In this document: positions 22,233-33,989 of the stretch, piece after piece | How the letters are laid out: each line of letters begins with the position of its first letter | Position numbering within the stretch: the first letter of the stretch is position 1 | Origin: Aedes albopictus | Lineage: Eukaryota > Arthropoda > Insecta > Diptera > Culicidae | DNA length: 64,000 nucleotides | Reading direction: 5' to 3' | Assembly (NCBI RefSeq): GCF_035046485.1 | Contig: NC_085136.1 | Location: 327,882,227-327,946,226 of the forward strand | The notes under the pieces: model-generated | What the model was told of the DNA's origin: nothing | The model's input: the letters and a program-made list of their open reading frames with translations, nothing else | Databases searched by the model: none | Program-made: the position numbers and the translations under genes

Positions 22233-23036
22233 TACAGTAGTATGGGACAAACATCAAATTCTCGCTCCAGTTGACTATTTCGATCCCATTTAGCTCCCAT
22301 GTGAACTGTACAAAATTTCAGCGCAATCGGTGAAACTATAATTTAGCGCAAGCGGTTCAAAGTTTACATAGGATTTACTATGGGAAAAGTTACACTTTCA
22401 AACAAAAAATCCCAGAGGTCGCCCCTTGTCTCCTTAATTCAAATCGATCAACGTTTCTTGTAAAAAAATCATTTATGAAACTTTTCTTCAAAGACCGCAA
22501 AACAATTGGATGCTTGTGGAAAAAGTTATTGATTTATTACCGATTAGTGATCCAACGATCGGCTTTTTGTTTTGTTTTATCAGCAGCACTGTAGCTGCTG
22601 CCTTGGTTGCTGCTGTTTCTGGGGGTGGTGATGCCACCCGCCACCCCCTGCAGCAACGGCAGCAGCAGTGCTGCTGATAAAACAAAACAAAAAGCCGATC
22701 GTTGGATCACTAATCGGTAATAAATCAATAACTTTTTCCACAAGCATCCAATTGTTTTGCGGTCTTTGAAGAAAAGTTTCATAAATGATTTTTTTACAAG
22801 AAACGTTGATCGATTTGAATTAAGGAGACAAGGGGCGACCTCTGGGATTTTTTGTTTGAAAGTGTAACTTTTCCCATAGTAAATCCTATGCAAACTTTGA
22901 ACCGCTTGCGCTAAATTATAGTTTCACCGATTGCGCTGAAATTTTGTACAGTTCATATGAGACCTAAATGGGATCTAAAAAGTCAACTGGAGCGAGGATC
23001 TATTTTTTCCATACAAGCGTGTCCCATACTAGTGTA
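22233..23036. mobile_element. 800-bp palindromic element with TA target duplication (element 22235-23034)
   Basis: Nearly the whole element is one inverted repeat, with arms of about 380 bp meeting near 22,634. Ends are CAGTAGTATGGGACA and its near-complement TGTCCCATACTAGTG, with TA outside both (22233-22234, 23035-23036). Arms differ by a few substitutions. The short centre is rich in CTG/CAG-type triplets. No transposase. This is a Tc1/mariner-type foldback MITE by its TA site; the superfamily is inferred. Confidence 0.85.
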
Positions 23037-23039
23037 CAG

Positions 23040-23900
23040 GGACTTCTTGCACCTGGTACATTTCCAGAAGGATCTGCTACCCTCGGCGCTCTGAATTCTC
23101 GACATAATCGTTTCCCGGAAGGCGTACCGTGGATCAAATCGGAACGATATCCTGTGCATGGGTGCATGTCGCACATGTGCTTCGGGCTGTTCGGGCTCGT
23201 TTGGAAGTTAACCATCAATGTTAACTTCTTTTCCCGATCAGCCTAGATAGCTGTGTAGTGTCGGTAGCGGTTGTCTCAATTGGCTAAGAATAGCATTACG
23301 GACCGCCTGATCCGCCTGTCATGAGTTGACTGATTTTCATGTGTCAGATGAGGAGTCTCCATTTGACCTTCTTTGCAATTTTGAGTGTTCCTTCGCATAC
23401 TTTGTGTATTCAGGCGTCCCTGCTCAACAAGCTAGTAAACCTGTACTAATTGATTGCGACCACATTTCATGAATAAGTCGCTTCCATTACTACTCCAAGA
23501 GAGTTTCATTGTGGCTTTGTTACTACAACGCCCTCCATTGTGGTATACCACAACTATTGCTTTGATAGAAGATTTTTGTCTGCGGTCTGTTCGGACCGCA
23601 AGAGGTATTCCCAAATGGAACTCTGATCTGTTCAAGTTCAAAATATCTTCGGATAAACCAGAAGATTGTAGCTATATAATCGATTTAGTGGGCACTAATA
23701 AGCTCTGCTTACTTCAACTCTCCGGGAGCATATGGGGTTTTGTAATATTTTTCTCCAGAGGGATTTTAGTGTTTCAAACATGTTTTGAACTCTTGTAGAT
23801 TTCTATTGGGTAATTTCATGGCGTGAAATTACTCCATAGTTTTATCCCGAACGGGTGCGTGCGTTGTATAAATAAGGAATGAGCTTCAGAATAATCTGGT
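23040..23900. other. Low-repeat stretch without a recognised gene
   Basis: About 860 bp between the two palindromes. ORFs on opposite strands at 23432-23641 and 23454-23798 overlap and show no known domain. Confidence 0.35.
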
Positions 23901-25744
23901 TACCGTAAACTGGGGTGTAGTTGATCAGTGGGGTGGACCTGATCACTCAATTACCCACGGATATAGACTTTCAAGGAAGTTACCATTTCATTTTAATGTT
24001 ACGTCATTGCACAATGGTCCACGAACCAGATTTATGAGGAAAGATGCATGCAGCGCCTTCAAATGATTTTTTAGACAAATATGGTCTTCTACAAAGTTGT
24101 TCCTAAAAATAAGGCCCTTTTTTCAATATACATGAAAATTAGGGTGGTCCATATTTTCAAAGAAATTGGTAATCAAACTATTTTATTTGCAAGAATAACT
24201 GTATACATTCTTCAGCAAAGTTGTAGATCTATCAATTTTGAGCAAGTTTGCCGAAGACACTTTTTATGTAGCTTTAAAATTGACCGATCTAGAGGCATTT
24301 TTCTGAATAAGCTTAGGGTGGTTCAAGAAAAACCGGTTTTCTGGCGTTAACTTTTTCAGTTTCGATTTTTCATCAAAGTCGCCCAAGAAACACTTGTAGA
24401 GCATTTGAAGACGCGTCGTTTCGTGCGCTGAGATGATCGTTATCTCTTTTGGTTCAAAAGTTATAGGCATTTTTCGTAAAAAATCATAGTTTTTTAAAAA
24501 GGTGTTAAGACGGGTTGGGGCAAACATAAAAAATATCTTTTGCCCGCATTCAAAAGAAGAAATGTTGTTATATAACATATCAAAAAATTAGAGGGGTGTT
24601 ATTTTTGTAACTCAAGAGAAAAATACTTGAAAAGTGCCCATTTTTTCTAGAAAATCATCAATATCTTTTGAACGGAATGACGTAGCAACATTTTCAGCGC
24701 ACGAAAATGTGCGTTTTTTAAAGCTCTAAAACTGGTTCTTAGACAACTTTGATGAGAAATTCGAAACAAAAAAAGATAAAGGGTTTAAACTGTTTTGACC
24801 AAATTTGGAGCATTTTCCCATTGTTTTCATAGGGTGACGCTAGAACAAATCGTTTTATTGCTTTATCTTTTTTGTTTCAAATTTCTCGTTAAAGTCGCCT
24901 AAGAACCACTTTTAGAGCTTACAAAAACGCGCATTTTCGTGCGCTGAAAATGTTGCTACGTCATTCCGTTCAAAAGATATTGATGATTATCTAGAAAAAA
25001 TAGGCACCTTTCAAGTATTTTTCACTTGAGTTACAAAAATAACACCCCTCTAATTTTTTGATATGCTTTAAAACAACATTTCTTCTTTTGAATGCGGGCA
25101 AAAGATATTTTTTATGTTTGCCCCAACCCGTCTTAACACCTTTTAAAAAAACTATGATTTTTTACGAAAAATGCCTATAACTTTTGAACCAAAAGAGATA
25201 ACGATCATCTCAGCACACGAAACGACGCGTCTTCAAATGCTCTACAAGTGTTTCTTGGGCGACTTTGATGAAAAATCGAAACTGAAAAAGTTGACGCCAG
25301 AAAACCGGTTTTTCTTGAACCACCCTAAGCTTATTCAGAAAAATACCTCTAGATCGGTCAACTTTAAAGCTACATAAAAAGTGTCTTCGGCAAACTTGCT
25401 CAAAATTGATAGATCTACAACTTTCCCGAAGAATGTATACAGTTATTCTTGCAAATAAAAAAGTTTGGTTACCAATTTCTTTGAAAATATGGACCACCCT
25501 AATTTTCATGTATATTGAAAAAATGGCCTTATTTTTAGGAACAACTTTGTAGAAGACCATATTTGTCTAAAATATCATTTGAAGGCGCTGCATGCATCTT
25601 TCCTCGTAAATCTGATTCGTGGACCACTGTGCATTGGATTGCGAATGTTTAAAATATAACTGTTGCTTCCTTGAAAGCCGATATCCGCGAGTAATTGAGT
25701 GATCAGGTTCACCCCACTGATCAACTACACCCCAGTTTACGGTA
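23901..25744. mobile_element. 1,840-bp palindromic element with TA target duplication (element 23903-25742)
   Basis: Arms of about 900 bp meet near 24,822. Ends are CCGTAAACTGGGGTGTAG and its exact complement, flanked by TA (23901-23902, 25743-25744). The arms are so similar that the same 68-residue frame (starting MPITFEPKEITI) occurs on the minus strand ending at 24264 and on the plus strand at 25171-25377, differing at a single residue (A or T). I do not recognise that peptide and think it is non-functional. No transposase found. Tc1/mariner-type by TA, inferred. Confidence 0.88.
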
Positions 25745-26272
25745 CCTTTCTTTCTGAAATGCTTTAAACGCATTGTCGATTATCACATCTTTGATGTTCG
25801 ACTGGTTAACATGGCTATTCATGTGAACTCACATGCCTCCCAATTTGGGATGTCCACAGTCACTCTTTTACACAAAGATGTATATGATTTCAAGAAAGCA
25901 CTCGCTCAAACGTAGTTTTTGCTTGAGTGATTTCTTGAATATTGAGGATACTTTGTATGACGTGCCTTTCAATGTCATATTGAAAGTCGCATGACATCAC
26001 AAGCTACCTCCAATGAACTATAGGTTCTCTTTACGCTTAAGCTTTTTACAGTGTCCTTTTCAGGGCACTGATAAAACTCGTTGTAGTATGGGCTATGAGC
26101 TTTCGTTGCGCTTATGCGTTCATTCCCTTTTCTAGGGGACCTTTCCTATTTCATCACCTTTCCCTATCATAATTCCCATCCCATGTCCCATTCTCTCTTA
26201 GGTAAATGATGAAACAGGCTTAAATGTGTGGCGATGGCACAAATGTCTTAAATGGAGGATAACGTGCCTCTG
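25745..26272. other. Low-repeat stretch without a recognised gene
   Basis: About 530 bp. It contains one short hairpin (about 25,882-25,938; TTCAAGAAAGCACTC against GAGTGATTTCTTGAA). No ORF of note. Confidence 0.35.
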
Positions 26273-26627
26273 CCCGAGCAGAAGAAAATAACATATCAAG
26301 GTATTTACCTTAAATACTACCATACCTTGATATGCCCTTCATTAGGTGGTAATAAGAGGCAAAATAACAAAAACGAATACCAAAACTTTGTATAAATAAC
26401 ACATAGACAATAACAAGTCTTATTATTTCAATAATGAATACATAAGGTACCCCGGGGCAAGTGGGACCTAAAAAATTGCTAATTTGGTTTTGTCATGCCA
26501 TATATTTCAGAACACAACTTTTTTAATAATTCCAATTAACCCAAAAGACGTTGTTGGTATATTTGTACTTATTAACGTGCATTAAAACTACTTCAAAACT
26601 TTAACATTCCATATATTATGCATAGAG

Positions 26628-26651
26628 CATGAGCATGAGCATGAGCATGAT
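26628..26651. repeat. GAGCAT hexamer microsatellite
   Basis: Four consecutive copies of GAGCAT at the left edge of the foreign middle part of the composite element. Confidence 0.85.
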
Positions 26652-27276
26652 TGACCGCCCGCGGTTGCTCCTCTGTTATTGCAAGGACAACTGCATTTAC
26701 ACAAAGAACCAACAAATGATGCTTGGGATTAGCTTTCTCTTCATTGTGTAAATGCTGGAATCCCAATACTTTTCAATAAGCAATACCAGCGCCGGCCGCG
26801 TCCGAATGCAGGTCAATTGAGGATAGGGAAGGAAGTGATGACGTGATTCTCGCTTAGGCCAATAACCGAGGAATTCTCTGCGTTACTACGAGAAATCACT
26901 AGGAGTTTGGACAGGGGAAATGGAGATGTGTTGAGGATTTTGTCGTGGTAAACGAGTGTAATGTTTTGATTCGCGATTAATAATGCGCTCGCGAAGAAAT
27001 GCCCTTCTAAACCTCTAAACCTTGGACGACGAACGCGATCTTTCGTGCCTCAAAACTCACCCTACATAAGTTATTCATTCGCAACTAAGGAGAACACAAT
27101 GCTAAATACCGACGCATCTGTAGTTTGCGTTTCCGCGCGTGACAATGCTGAACGTGATCTATTCACAAGTATTAACAAAATAACACGTGATAAATAAATC
27201 AGAAAGATCTTACCGCATGGTTTGCCGTCTATCTTTTACCGACCCTCTCTTTTTCCAGAAATTCATGCAACCTTTA

Positions 27277-28535
27277 TATGAGTCAAAACATTTATTCATT
27301 TGGACTAAAATATTACAAGTGTCGACACCGAAGATGACGAACCATTCAAATTTTTGTGCTCATGCAAAAAATGAAAGGAATTTATTTATTATCAACTAAA
27401 TGTGCATTTGGAGCTAGCGCCGACACATGACGTGACGAACTTTTCAATATTTGTTAGATAAATACACAAAAACCAGAGCTGCAGCATCTTCCACTAACTG
27501 GCCTCGAAATTACACTGAACTGCTACAGCAACACACGGGTACGACGATGTGCACATTCAAATTGTCGACGACAACGCGGCCGATCCGAATGAAAAAAGCG
27601 GCACTTCCTTTGCCTCCAAAAACACACTAAACCGCCTCGTACGAAGATGAGCATGCACACAGGACGACGACGCGGTGCAACGACGAACCAAGACGGGCTG
27701 AAATGTCATCCGCTGCTGGCATCACACGACCGACTCGCACAAAAACTAGTTTTTTTTTAAAGCACGCACACAGAACGGCAACGCGATGTAACGACGAACC
27801 AAGACGGACTCTCATGCAACCTTTACTTCAGAGCGTTCATGACTAACAAAAATTCTAATCATGACTAATCATTGATGATTGATGATGATTAATTTGATTT
27901 TTAGGATGATTAAAGATTATGATTAATGATTAAAACTGGTTTTATCTGTGATTATTGATTATGATAAATGATTAAAAATGAGTCATTGATTAAAAATCAT
28001 GATTAATCACTCTGTCCGGGAGATTTTTGAAAACAGAATCATAAATTATATTATTTAGAACAGCATTTGAACCACTTTAAATTGGATCATATATTTTATA
28101 TGATGAATCATTTTTGGTGATGAATGATTAATGTTTGATTGATATTTTTTCTTATGATTATGATTACTGATTAATGGTTAGATTGCAAAAACAGTGTGAT
28201 TAGGATTAATGATTGAAGATTAAATGAGATTTTTTTGTGATAATGAATAATGATTTTGATTAATCTTAATCAATAATCACCAATCATGATTAAACTTATG
28301 ATCAATCATCAACGCTCTGACTTGAGTCAAAACATTTATTCATTTTGACTAAAATATTACAAATGTCGACACCGAAGATGACAAACCATTCAAATTTTTA
28401 TGTAAATGCAAAAAATGAAAGAAACATATTTATTATCAACTAGATGTGCATTGGGTACTAACGCCGACACATGACGTGACGAACTTTTCAATATTTGTTA
28501 GATAAATACACAAAAACCAGAGCAGAATTGTATAA
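27277..28535. repeat. Diverged direct duplication, about 200 bp per copy, 1,040 bp apart
   Basis: The sequence from GAGTCAAAACATTTATTC to AAAAACCAGAGC occurs at about 27,277-27,480 and again at 28,321-28,520. The following GCAGCATCTTCCACTAACTG / ACAGCATCTTCCACTAACTG words also repeat (27,480 and 28,617). Copies differ by substitutions and small indels. Both are non-coding. Confidence 0.8.
27840..28320. repeat. TGATTA-rich degenerate tract
   Basis: About 480 bp of GATTAATGATTAA-like words of varying spacing between the two copies of the direct duplication. Very AT-rich; no gene. Confidence 0.75.
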
Positions 28536-28920
28536 ATCCTTTAGCATTAATTATTATGATAAAATGGAAAGAGCTCACCAATAAACATCCTTCGAAGTGT
28601 CCAGTGCGTATGTGCTACAGCATCTTCCACTAACTGGCCTCTTCTCCGAAATCACACTGAACCGCTACAACTACACACGGGTACGACGATGTGGACATTC
28701 AAATTGACGACGACGACGACGCAGCCGGTCCGAATAAAAAAAGCGGCTTTTTTCACTTTGCCTCCAAAATCACACTAAACCGCCCGTACGAAAATGAGCA
28801 CAGCCAAATCGGCGACGACGACGACGCGGCAGGCCTTTTTTTTCCCCAACCGGCGAGCCCGAGCTAACACTTTTCACTCAAAACGCGGCCTGTACACTTT
28901 GCCTCCAAAAACTCACTCTC

Positions 28921-29215
28921 GCAAAAATCTAGCAAAGCGAGCGCGCGAAACTTTGCTGCTGCCGAACTACCGCACACTACTGACTGCTTGGCGTCCCGTC
29001 GTCGGAGCCCCGCAGAGGGAAGAGGAAAAAAAATCGCAAAAATCTAGCAAAGCGAGCGCGCGAAACTTTGCTGCTGCCGAACTACCGCACACTACTGACT
29101 GCTTGGCATCCCGTCGTCGGAGCCCCGCAGAGAGAAGGGGAAAGAAAATCGCAAAAATCTAGCAAAGCGAGCGCGCGAAGCTTTGCTGCTGCCGAACTAC
29201 CGCACACTACTGACT
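28921..29215. repeat. 115-bp tandem repeat, about 2.6 copies
   Basis: GCAAAAATCTAGCAAAGCG starts at 28921, 29036 and 29151, exactly 115 bp apart, each followed by the same GCGCGCGAA...CTTTGCTGCTGCC stretch. Copies are nearly identical. The overlapping plus-strand ORFs (28794-29162, 29068-29337) read the repeat and are not supported as genes. Confidence 0.9.
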
Positions 29216-31236
29216 CTTTAACATTCCATATAGGGTTTCGAACTACTTCGGCACCCGCGTCAATTTCCGGCACCTCACAGCAAAACAAATCAAAATATCA
29301 CTTGCCGCATATTTTCCAAACGCCCTTCCGTAGGTAATCGTCTCCCGCAACCTTTTCGCAACGGAATCCACAGTCAATGAGCTACACTTTCACTCTGAAG
29401 CCGCACAAGTGCTCAAAACAAATATTACTCGCAGACGGATGCACTTCGGCAGCACAAAGATGGGTGCCCAAGTGATTTCCCATTTGATTTTGCTGGAAGT
29501 TCGGCACTGATGCCGAGAATTGGTGCTGGACTAGGTGCAGTAAACTCGTTCAAAATCAACTTTCCGGCAGAAAATCTTCACAACAATCACTGTTAACAAC
29601 AAGTTCAATCAATAAGGTATCTGATTCAGACGGAAGAAGTGGTTGAAAACAGTCGTTTCGTTGTGAATTTAGGTTCTAAATAATTTTGTTTACATGTTGT
29701 GCCGGGAATAGGGCAAAAAACCCTATTATGCATATAATGAAAAGTGTAGCAGATCTTCATTTACTGCGTTTCACGGGGCAAGTGGGACCTATTTAGAGCT
29801 TTTGTTCAAAGGTCTTAATATAAGTTGCAACAAATAAGGTAACATAAACATAAATCTCTTATATGAATGACTATGCTTAGAGATTAAAATAAGAAGAGGT
29901 TTATGGTATCGTGCATACATTACGTAACACATAAAAGATCGCTGGAACAAAAATTGAATCAACTCTAGCAGCTCATGCAAAATAAATTGTTTTTTTTTTT
30001 ATACAAAAAGCGCCGTAAAGTGAAGAGACAAAAGATTTCGAAACTTGGTCTCTATATTATATAGTTGATGAATCTCGCCATAAGAAAATCTAGGGTTTCG
30101 AGATTTTCAATAATATTTTCTCCCTTACATAATCTTACGATCATTAAATAATGTTTTATTGAATTCTGAATTTTGAAAAGGTCAATTCCCTATTTTATTT
30201 TTTATGGACGGTTCCTGAATGCTCAAAAGAATTCATTATGCAGCGTTAAGTGAAAAAATAATGGAAGATATTTAGAGAAAAACATATAAAATACATGCTT
30301 TTGATTTTTGTTTTGTTTTATCCAAGGTTTTACCATTTTTAACAAGAATTTTATCATCTAAATAGAGGTAATAAAGCATAATTCAATAGAAGATTACTTA
30401 ATACGTCAATTTTTATTGACTTTCGTGCTAATGTCATCTTAGGTTGGACAAGGTGAGTTGAACCCATAAAATTGTCTTTGTTTATTCTCATAGGTCCCAC
30501 TTGCCCCAGATAGCGAAATGCACTGGGGCAAGTGAGAGCAGTAAACTAAAGGTAATAAATAAAAATAAAATACAGCTTTTTCGCTTGAAATCATTTGCAA
30601 GAACTCCAAATACTGTCCTGAAACCGAAAAAGTATTTGTAGAATGACAAATCTATTTTTAAACGACGAATGTAGTAGAGCACGTCAATCTCACCTAGTGA
30701 ATTGAAAATTACATATGAACAACAATAACGTATATGGTCTCTTTATGGTTGAAACAACAACATTTTTTGTATTCAAAGTATCCGTAGGTGTGATACCTAT
30801 GTTTTCCATGAAGAATGTTAGTCTTAAAAATAATTAATAAAAAAAAATACTAGCTATAGGTCTCACTTGCCCCCGATTCTCACTTGCCCCGGGGTACCTT
30901 ACCAAAAACTTCAAGTGCTGTATTTCCCAAAGTTATTGAATAACAAACTAATAACATTTCTTGTTATTAAATGTTTCATTTGTTCGATGACTTCATGACG
31001 AAATAGCAAATCATGATCTTCGGTTATTTTCACTGCTTAACCAACAAATTCTACATCAATATCAAACTCTGCTCAAATACCTTTAACTGTTATTGTGATG
31101 TTCTCATAACATTTCGTAGAATAACGCGGCAATAACAATTTTAGGTATTAGAGCACATGTTGCTCTTCGCATGGTATTTGTAAGGTATGCCCTTCTGCTC
31201 GGGTGGAGCCGGCCTTCTGATACCTGATACCTGATA

Positions 31237-31354
31237 CAGCCAGTGGAGGATGAGGCCACGCTGCTCCCGCCGGATCAGCTCTTGCTCATCTTCCACGAAA
31301 TGTGGACCAAAATGCACCAGTGTCGCATACGTGCTGACCAAATCATCTGCCTCG
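31237..31354 (+). CDS. Candidate host exon, gene not recognised
   Basis: Just right of the outer MITE, ATACAG (acceptor-like) precedes a 118-bp open segment that ends in CTCG followed by GTGAGT, a strong donor. In the frame starting CCA GTG GAG it reads PVEDEATLLPPDQ then LLLIFHEMWTKMHQ and CRIRADQIICL. Composition is protein-like and unlike the repeats around it. I do not recognise the family. The opposite strand also has an ATG in good context (31374, minus) opening a frame over the same bases, so the coding strand is not certain. Joining this donor to the candidate exon at about 31.55 kb did not give a consistent phase with any acceptor I tried, so at least one boundary is wrong or another exon is missing. 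Confidence 0.35.
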
Positions 31355-31550
31355 GTGAGTTCATCATTCGCCATGGCTCACAAAATAAAAATCGTGCTAT
31401 GGAATGTCCACACCGCCAAATCCAAAGCCGTGAAATTATTGTAAATCAAAATGTGTGTCTTTGGCGGGCTCCCCGGCGAGCTTGCCGACTTGCCTGGACT
31501 TCTCCCTCTTCAACACGGATATCTCCCTACCGATCAGCGTTAGCAATCAG

Positions 31551-31775
31551 AGTTCTGACCAGTTGTCCGTCCTCACACGAGTTGGTGGCGAAGCGCAGTG
31601 TGGCATCCGTCGCATGCGGAAAGACTACAACCGAGTCAACTGGGTGGAGTTCCAGTGGCGAGTCGATTCCGGAATCACTACGGATATGCAGCTGGACACC
31701 GTTGAGGACGTCAATAGAGCGATGCAAGCGGCCATATCGACAGCGGAAGATGAAGGCGACCCAAAGGTTCAAACA
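31551..31775 (+). CDS. Candidate host exon, gene not recognised
   Basis: Open in the frame that reads SSDQLSVLTRVGGEAQ, CGIRRMRKDYNRVNWVEF and QWRVDSGITTDMQLDTVEDV and ends ...DPKVQT across GTTCAAACA followed by GTAAGTATAG, an excellent donor. TTAGCAATCAG just before 31551 could be the acceptor. The balanced acidic/basic composition without low complexity argues for real coding sequence. The family is unknown to me. The frame continues upstream to about 31,455, so the true acceptor may lie further left. It shares orientation with the candidate exon at 31.24 kb and could belong to the same gene. Confidence 0.4.
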
Positions 31776-31779
31776 GTAA

Positions 31780-33985
31780 GTATAGGCACCCAACACTCGA
31801 CTCAGAAACCATCAGCATCACTAGGAGCTAAAAACGTTTTTCAATTGAGATGCTCCCGCGTTTTATTACAACTTGTTGCAAGAATTAAACTATTAGTTTT
31901 ACAAATCATATTAATTTCTTCGGATTTGAAAAGTCTTGACGTTATTTCACAGTGTTTCAAATGTCTTCAAACTAAAGACATGATACATATGGTACCCTTG
32001 TTGTAATTATACATTGGTTCTGTTGTCATACCCAAAAACTGTTTCTAGTCATTAACTCACTCGTTCGATACATTGTGCAGTTGGCTGCATACGGTTATGA
32101 GAAAACTTACCTGGAAAGAAAAGAGAAATGAAAAATATTAGAATGAGATATTTAAAACCTGGAGAATTTGATTAATTTTGTTGATTGGGGTGCATCCATT
32201 ACGAATCCTTCAAGAATATCCCCTGTAGAGTTCCAGTTTCATTTTGTACGTCAGTTAGAAATCCCCCTTGTTCTCCACGCTCTTCTGAAGATGCCCAAAG
32301 CATTTTAAAGAGGAACAGCAGATCACTGGTTCTGAATGAGATGAGTGTAGATTTGGTAAATAATACTGGAGCTCCTATGTTTAAATCAGCACATGGATCA
32401 TAGCTTTCACCTATTCCTAACCGCAACACAAAAATGCATCAATTCAAGTCAAATCTATAAATAAAAGCAACTTCTCCTGCAGCTAAAGTTCAAACACTCC
32501 ACACAATCATTTCATCATCCATCGTGTCCATCTTTCCTTAAACGACAATACCCAACTTGATCTGCTAATCTGTTCAGCGAATCAAAACTTCGATCCGTAA
32601 ATAATGAACAGTGTGTTCGAGGGGGAAAATAATGCGATACAACAAAGAAAGAATCCCCCGTTCAACACAACCCCTCACCCATTCAGTCTCAAGAAGCCAT
32701 GGGCCAAGCAACAAAGGACTCGCAAGGAGTGGAAAACTTTCACCCCATTCGAACGAACAATAAGTCGAAAGTTTATAGCTGTTAAAAGCGTCTCTGAACT
32801 TCCGTCTGGACCTCTCTGGCTGCCCCCGTCCGAAAATCTTCAACGAGTCGATTGAAAGTTTTACCCTTTGTGCACGTCGTACATACACACATACACACAC
32901 ACCCACACCGAGCTCAGCACACATCCGGCAATCGGAAAATGCACACACGCTGAAAGTCGATAAGACACTTTTCAATCGGTTCTGTCACTTTTTTTCCTGT
33001 TCGCCTTCCGTGTACGTCATTCTTCCACCCACCACCGCGCACCAGCACGGTACACGGGTACAGAACGAGGAAAACTAGCATTGTGTGTATTGCTGCGGAT
33101 TGCTTCCTGCGCTGCAACTTTCCTCGCTTCATTGTAAACACAATCGGTGCTGGCACATAAAAATAATCTTTACTGCACATTTGTGCCACCCCTCGCCGCG
33201 CCTCGCCCGACCGTCCATGTCGGGCTTCCATTCTGGGCGCGCTACCGACGTTGCGGTGAAAGCGAAGTGATGACGATCGCGGCCGCATTGACGGGGAATC
33301 GAGATTAGATGCTTCAACTATTAAAACTATTGGAAATCACACGCAAAATATGTATTTGCATCTGAGATTACTATTTTTTTCTTGTAAGCTTATTCATAAA
33401 TGGTGCGTTTCACCCCGGCATCCCCTCCGAATCGAAGAAATTTCCAAAGACGTCTACCGACCCGGAATGAAAGAACGATGCGAGAAGAAGGAGCCACACG
33501 GGGTGGTAGCGGGATACCCGCTTATCACCGTCGATTGTGTTAAGCTCAATTGGAGGCATCCCACACTTTCCACACCTATTGCTTGCATTGCCGCCGCCCG
33601 TTGCCCTCAGTCAGCATTCGTTGTCGTCGTAGTTGTCGACACGAGAATCGTCTCGGGCGTCTTTCAACAAACCCAATCAGCCAAACGTCACACGTAGAAA
33701 TTACATACAAGCAGCTCCGTGGGAAAATGAAGGTAACGAACGAACGGAGTGGAGGTGCAAGGAAGTTGAAAAAACGGCGACTTGAATAGATTGAATTTAA
33801 GTGTTACCTTTCGCGCTGTGTGGGGGTCTCTGAATCACGGTCTACATTTTGGGAACAATGGAACAGAAAGGATTGAGTTTTTCAATCGAGGGTTCTGATA
33901 ATAAGTAAGAGCTCCCGTGAATTTTGGGCTAGACACAATCAAGATAAAAAATATTAAGTCGAAATTATATCACATGATTGACCTA
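31780..33985. other. Low-repeat stretch without a recognised gene
   Basis: About 2.2 kb with a CA-rich microsatellite at 32,880-32,905. Several ORFs (32574-32975 minus, 32914-33288 minus, 33350-33697 plus) overlap each other and contain no recognised domain. May be intron or upstream sequence of a gene outside the window. Confidence 0.35.
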
Positions 33986-33989
33986 AGAT

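Larger units (their letters stand above)
26443..30901. mobile_element. 4,455-bp composite element with AGGTACCCCGGGGCAAGTG ends and TA target duplication (element 26445-30899)
   Basis: Starts AGGTACCCCGGGGCAAGTG and ends in its complement; TA lies outside both (26443-26444, 30900-30901). The end motif GGGGCAAGTGGGACC recurs internally in both orientations (29775+, 30491-, 30523+, 30858-), so it is a nest or composite of related elements. No transposase ORF. The middle (about 26,625-29,720) is foreign: a direct repeat TATTATGCATA borders it on both sides, and it holds a diverged direct duplication, a TGATTA-rich tract and a 115-bp tandem repeat. Confidence 0.65.
26273..31203. mobile_element. 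Outer MITE-like element with CCCGAGCAGAAG ends, interrupted by a 4.5-kb element
   Basis: A perfect 12-bp terminal inverted repeat, CCCGAGCAGAAG at 26273-26284 and its complement at 31192-31203. Without the 4,455-bp insertion (26445-30899) the host element is about 475 bp of AT-rich sequence with AATAACA words. A related element is at 54.83-55.97 kb. No clear target duplication. Confidence 0.6.

Noticed and set aside
24264..25560. Mirror-image ORFs in the 1.84-kb palindrome as a gene pair
   Set aside because: The matching peptides follow directly from the inverted repeat; short, without a domain, and a transposase of this kind would be several times longer.
31141..31374. Minus-strand ORF starting MANDELTEADDLVSTYATL
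   Set aside because: It starts in a good context but runs into the MITE end and overlaps the plus-strand exon candidate, which has a strong donor; kept only as an alternative.
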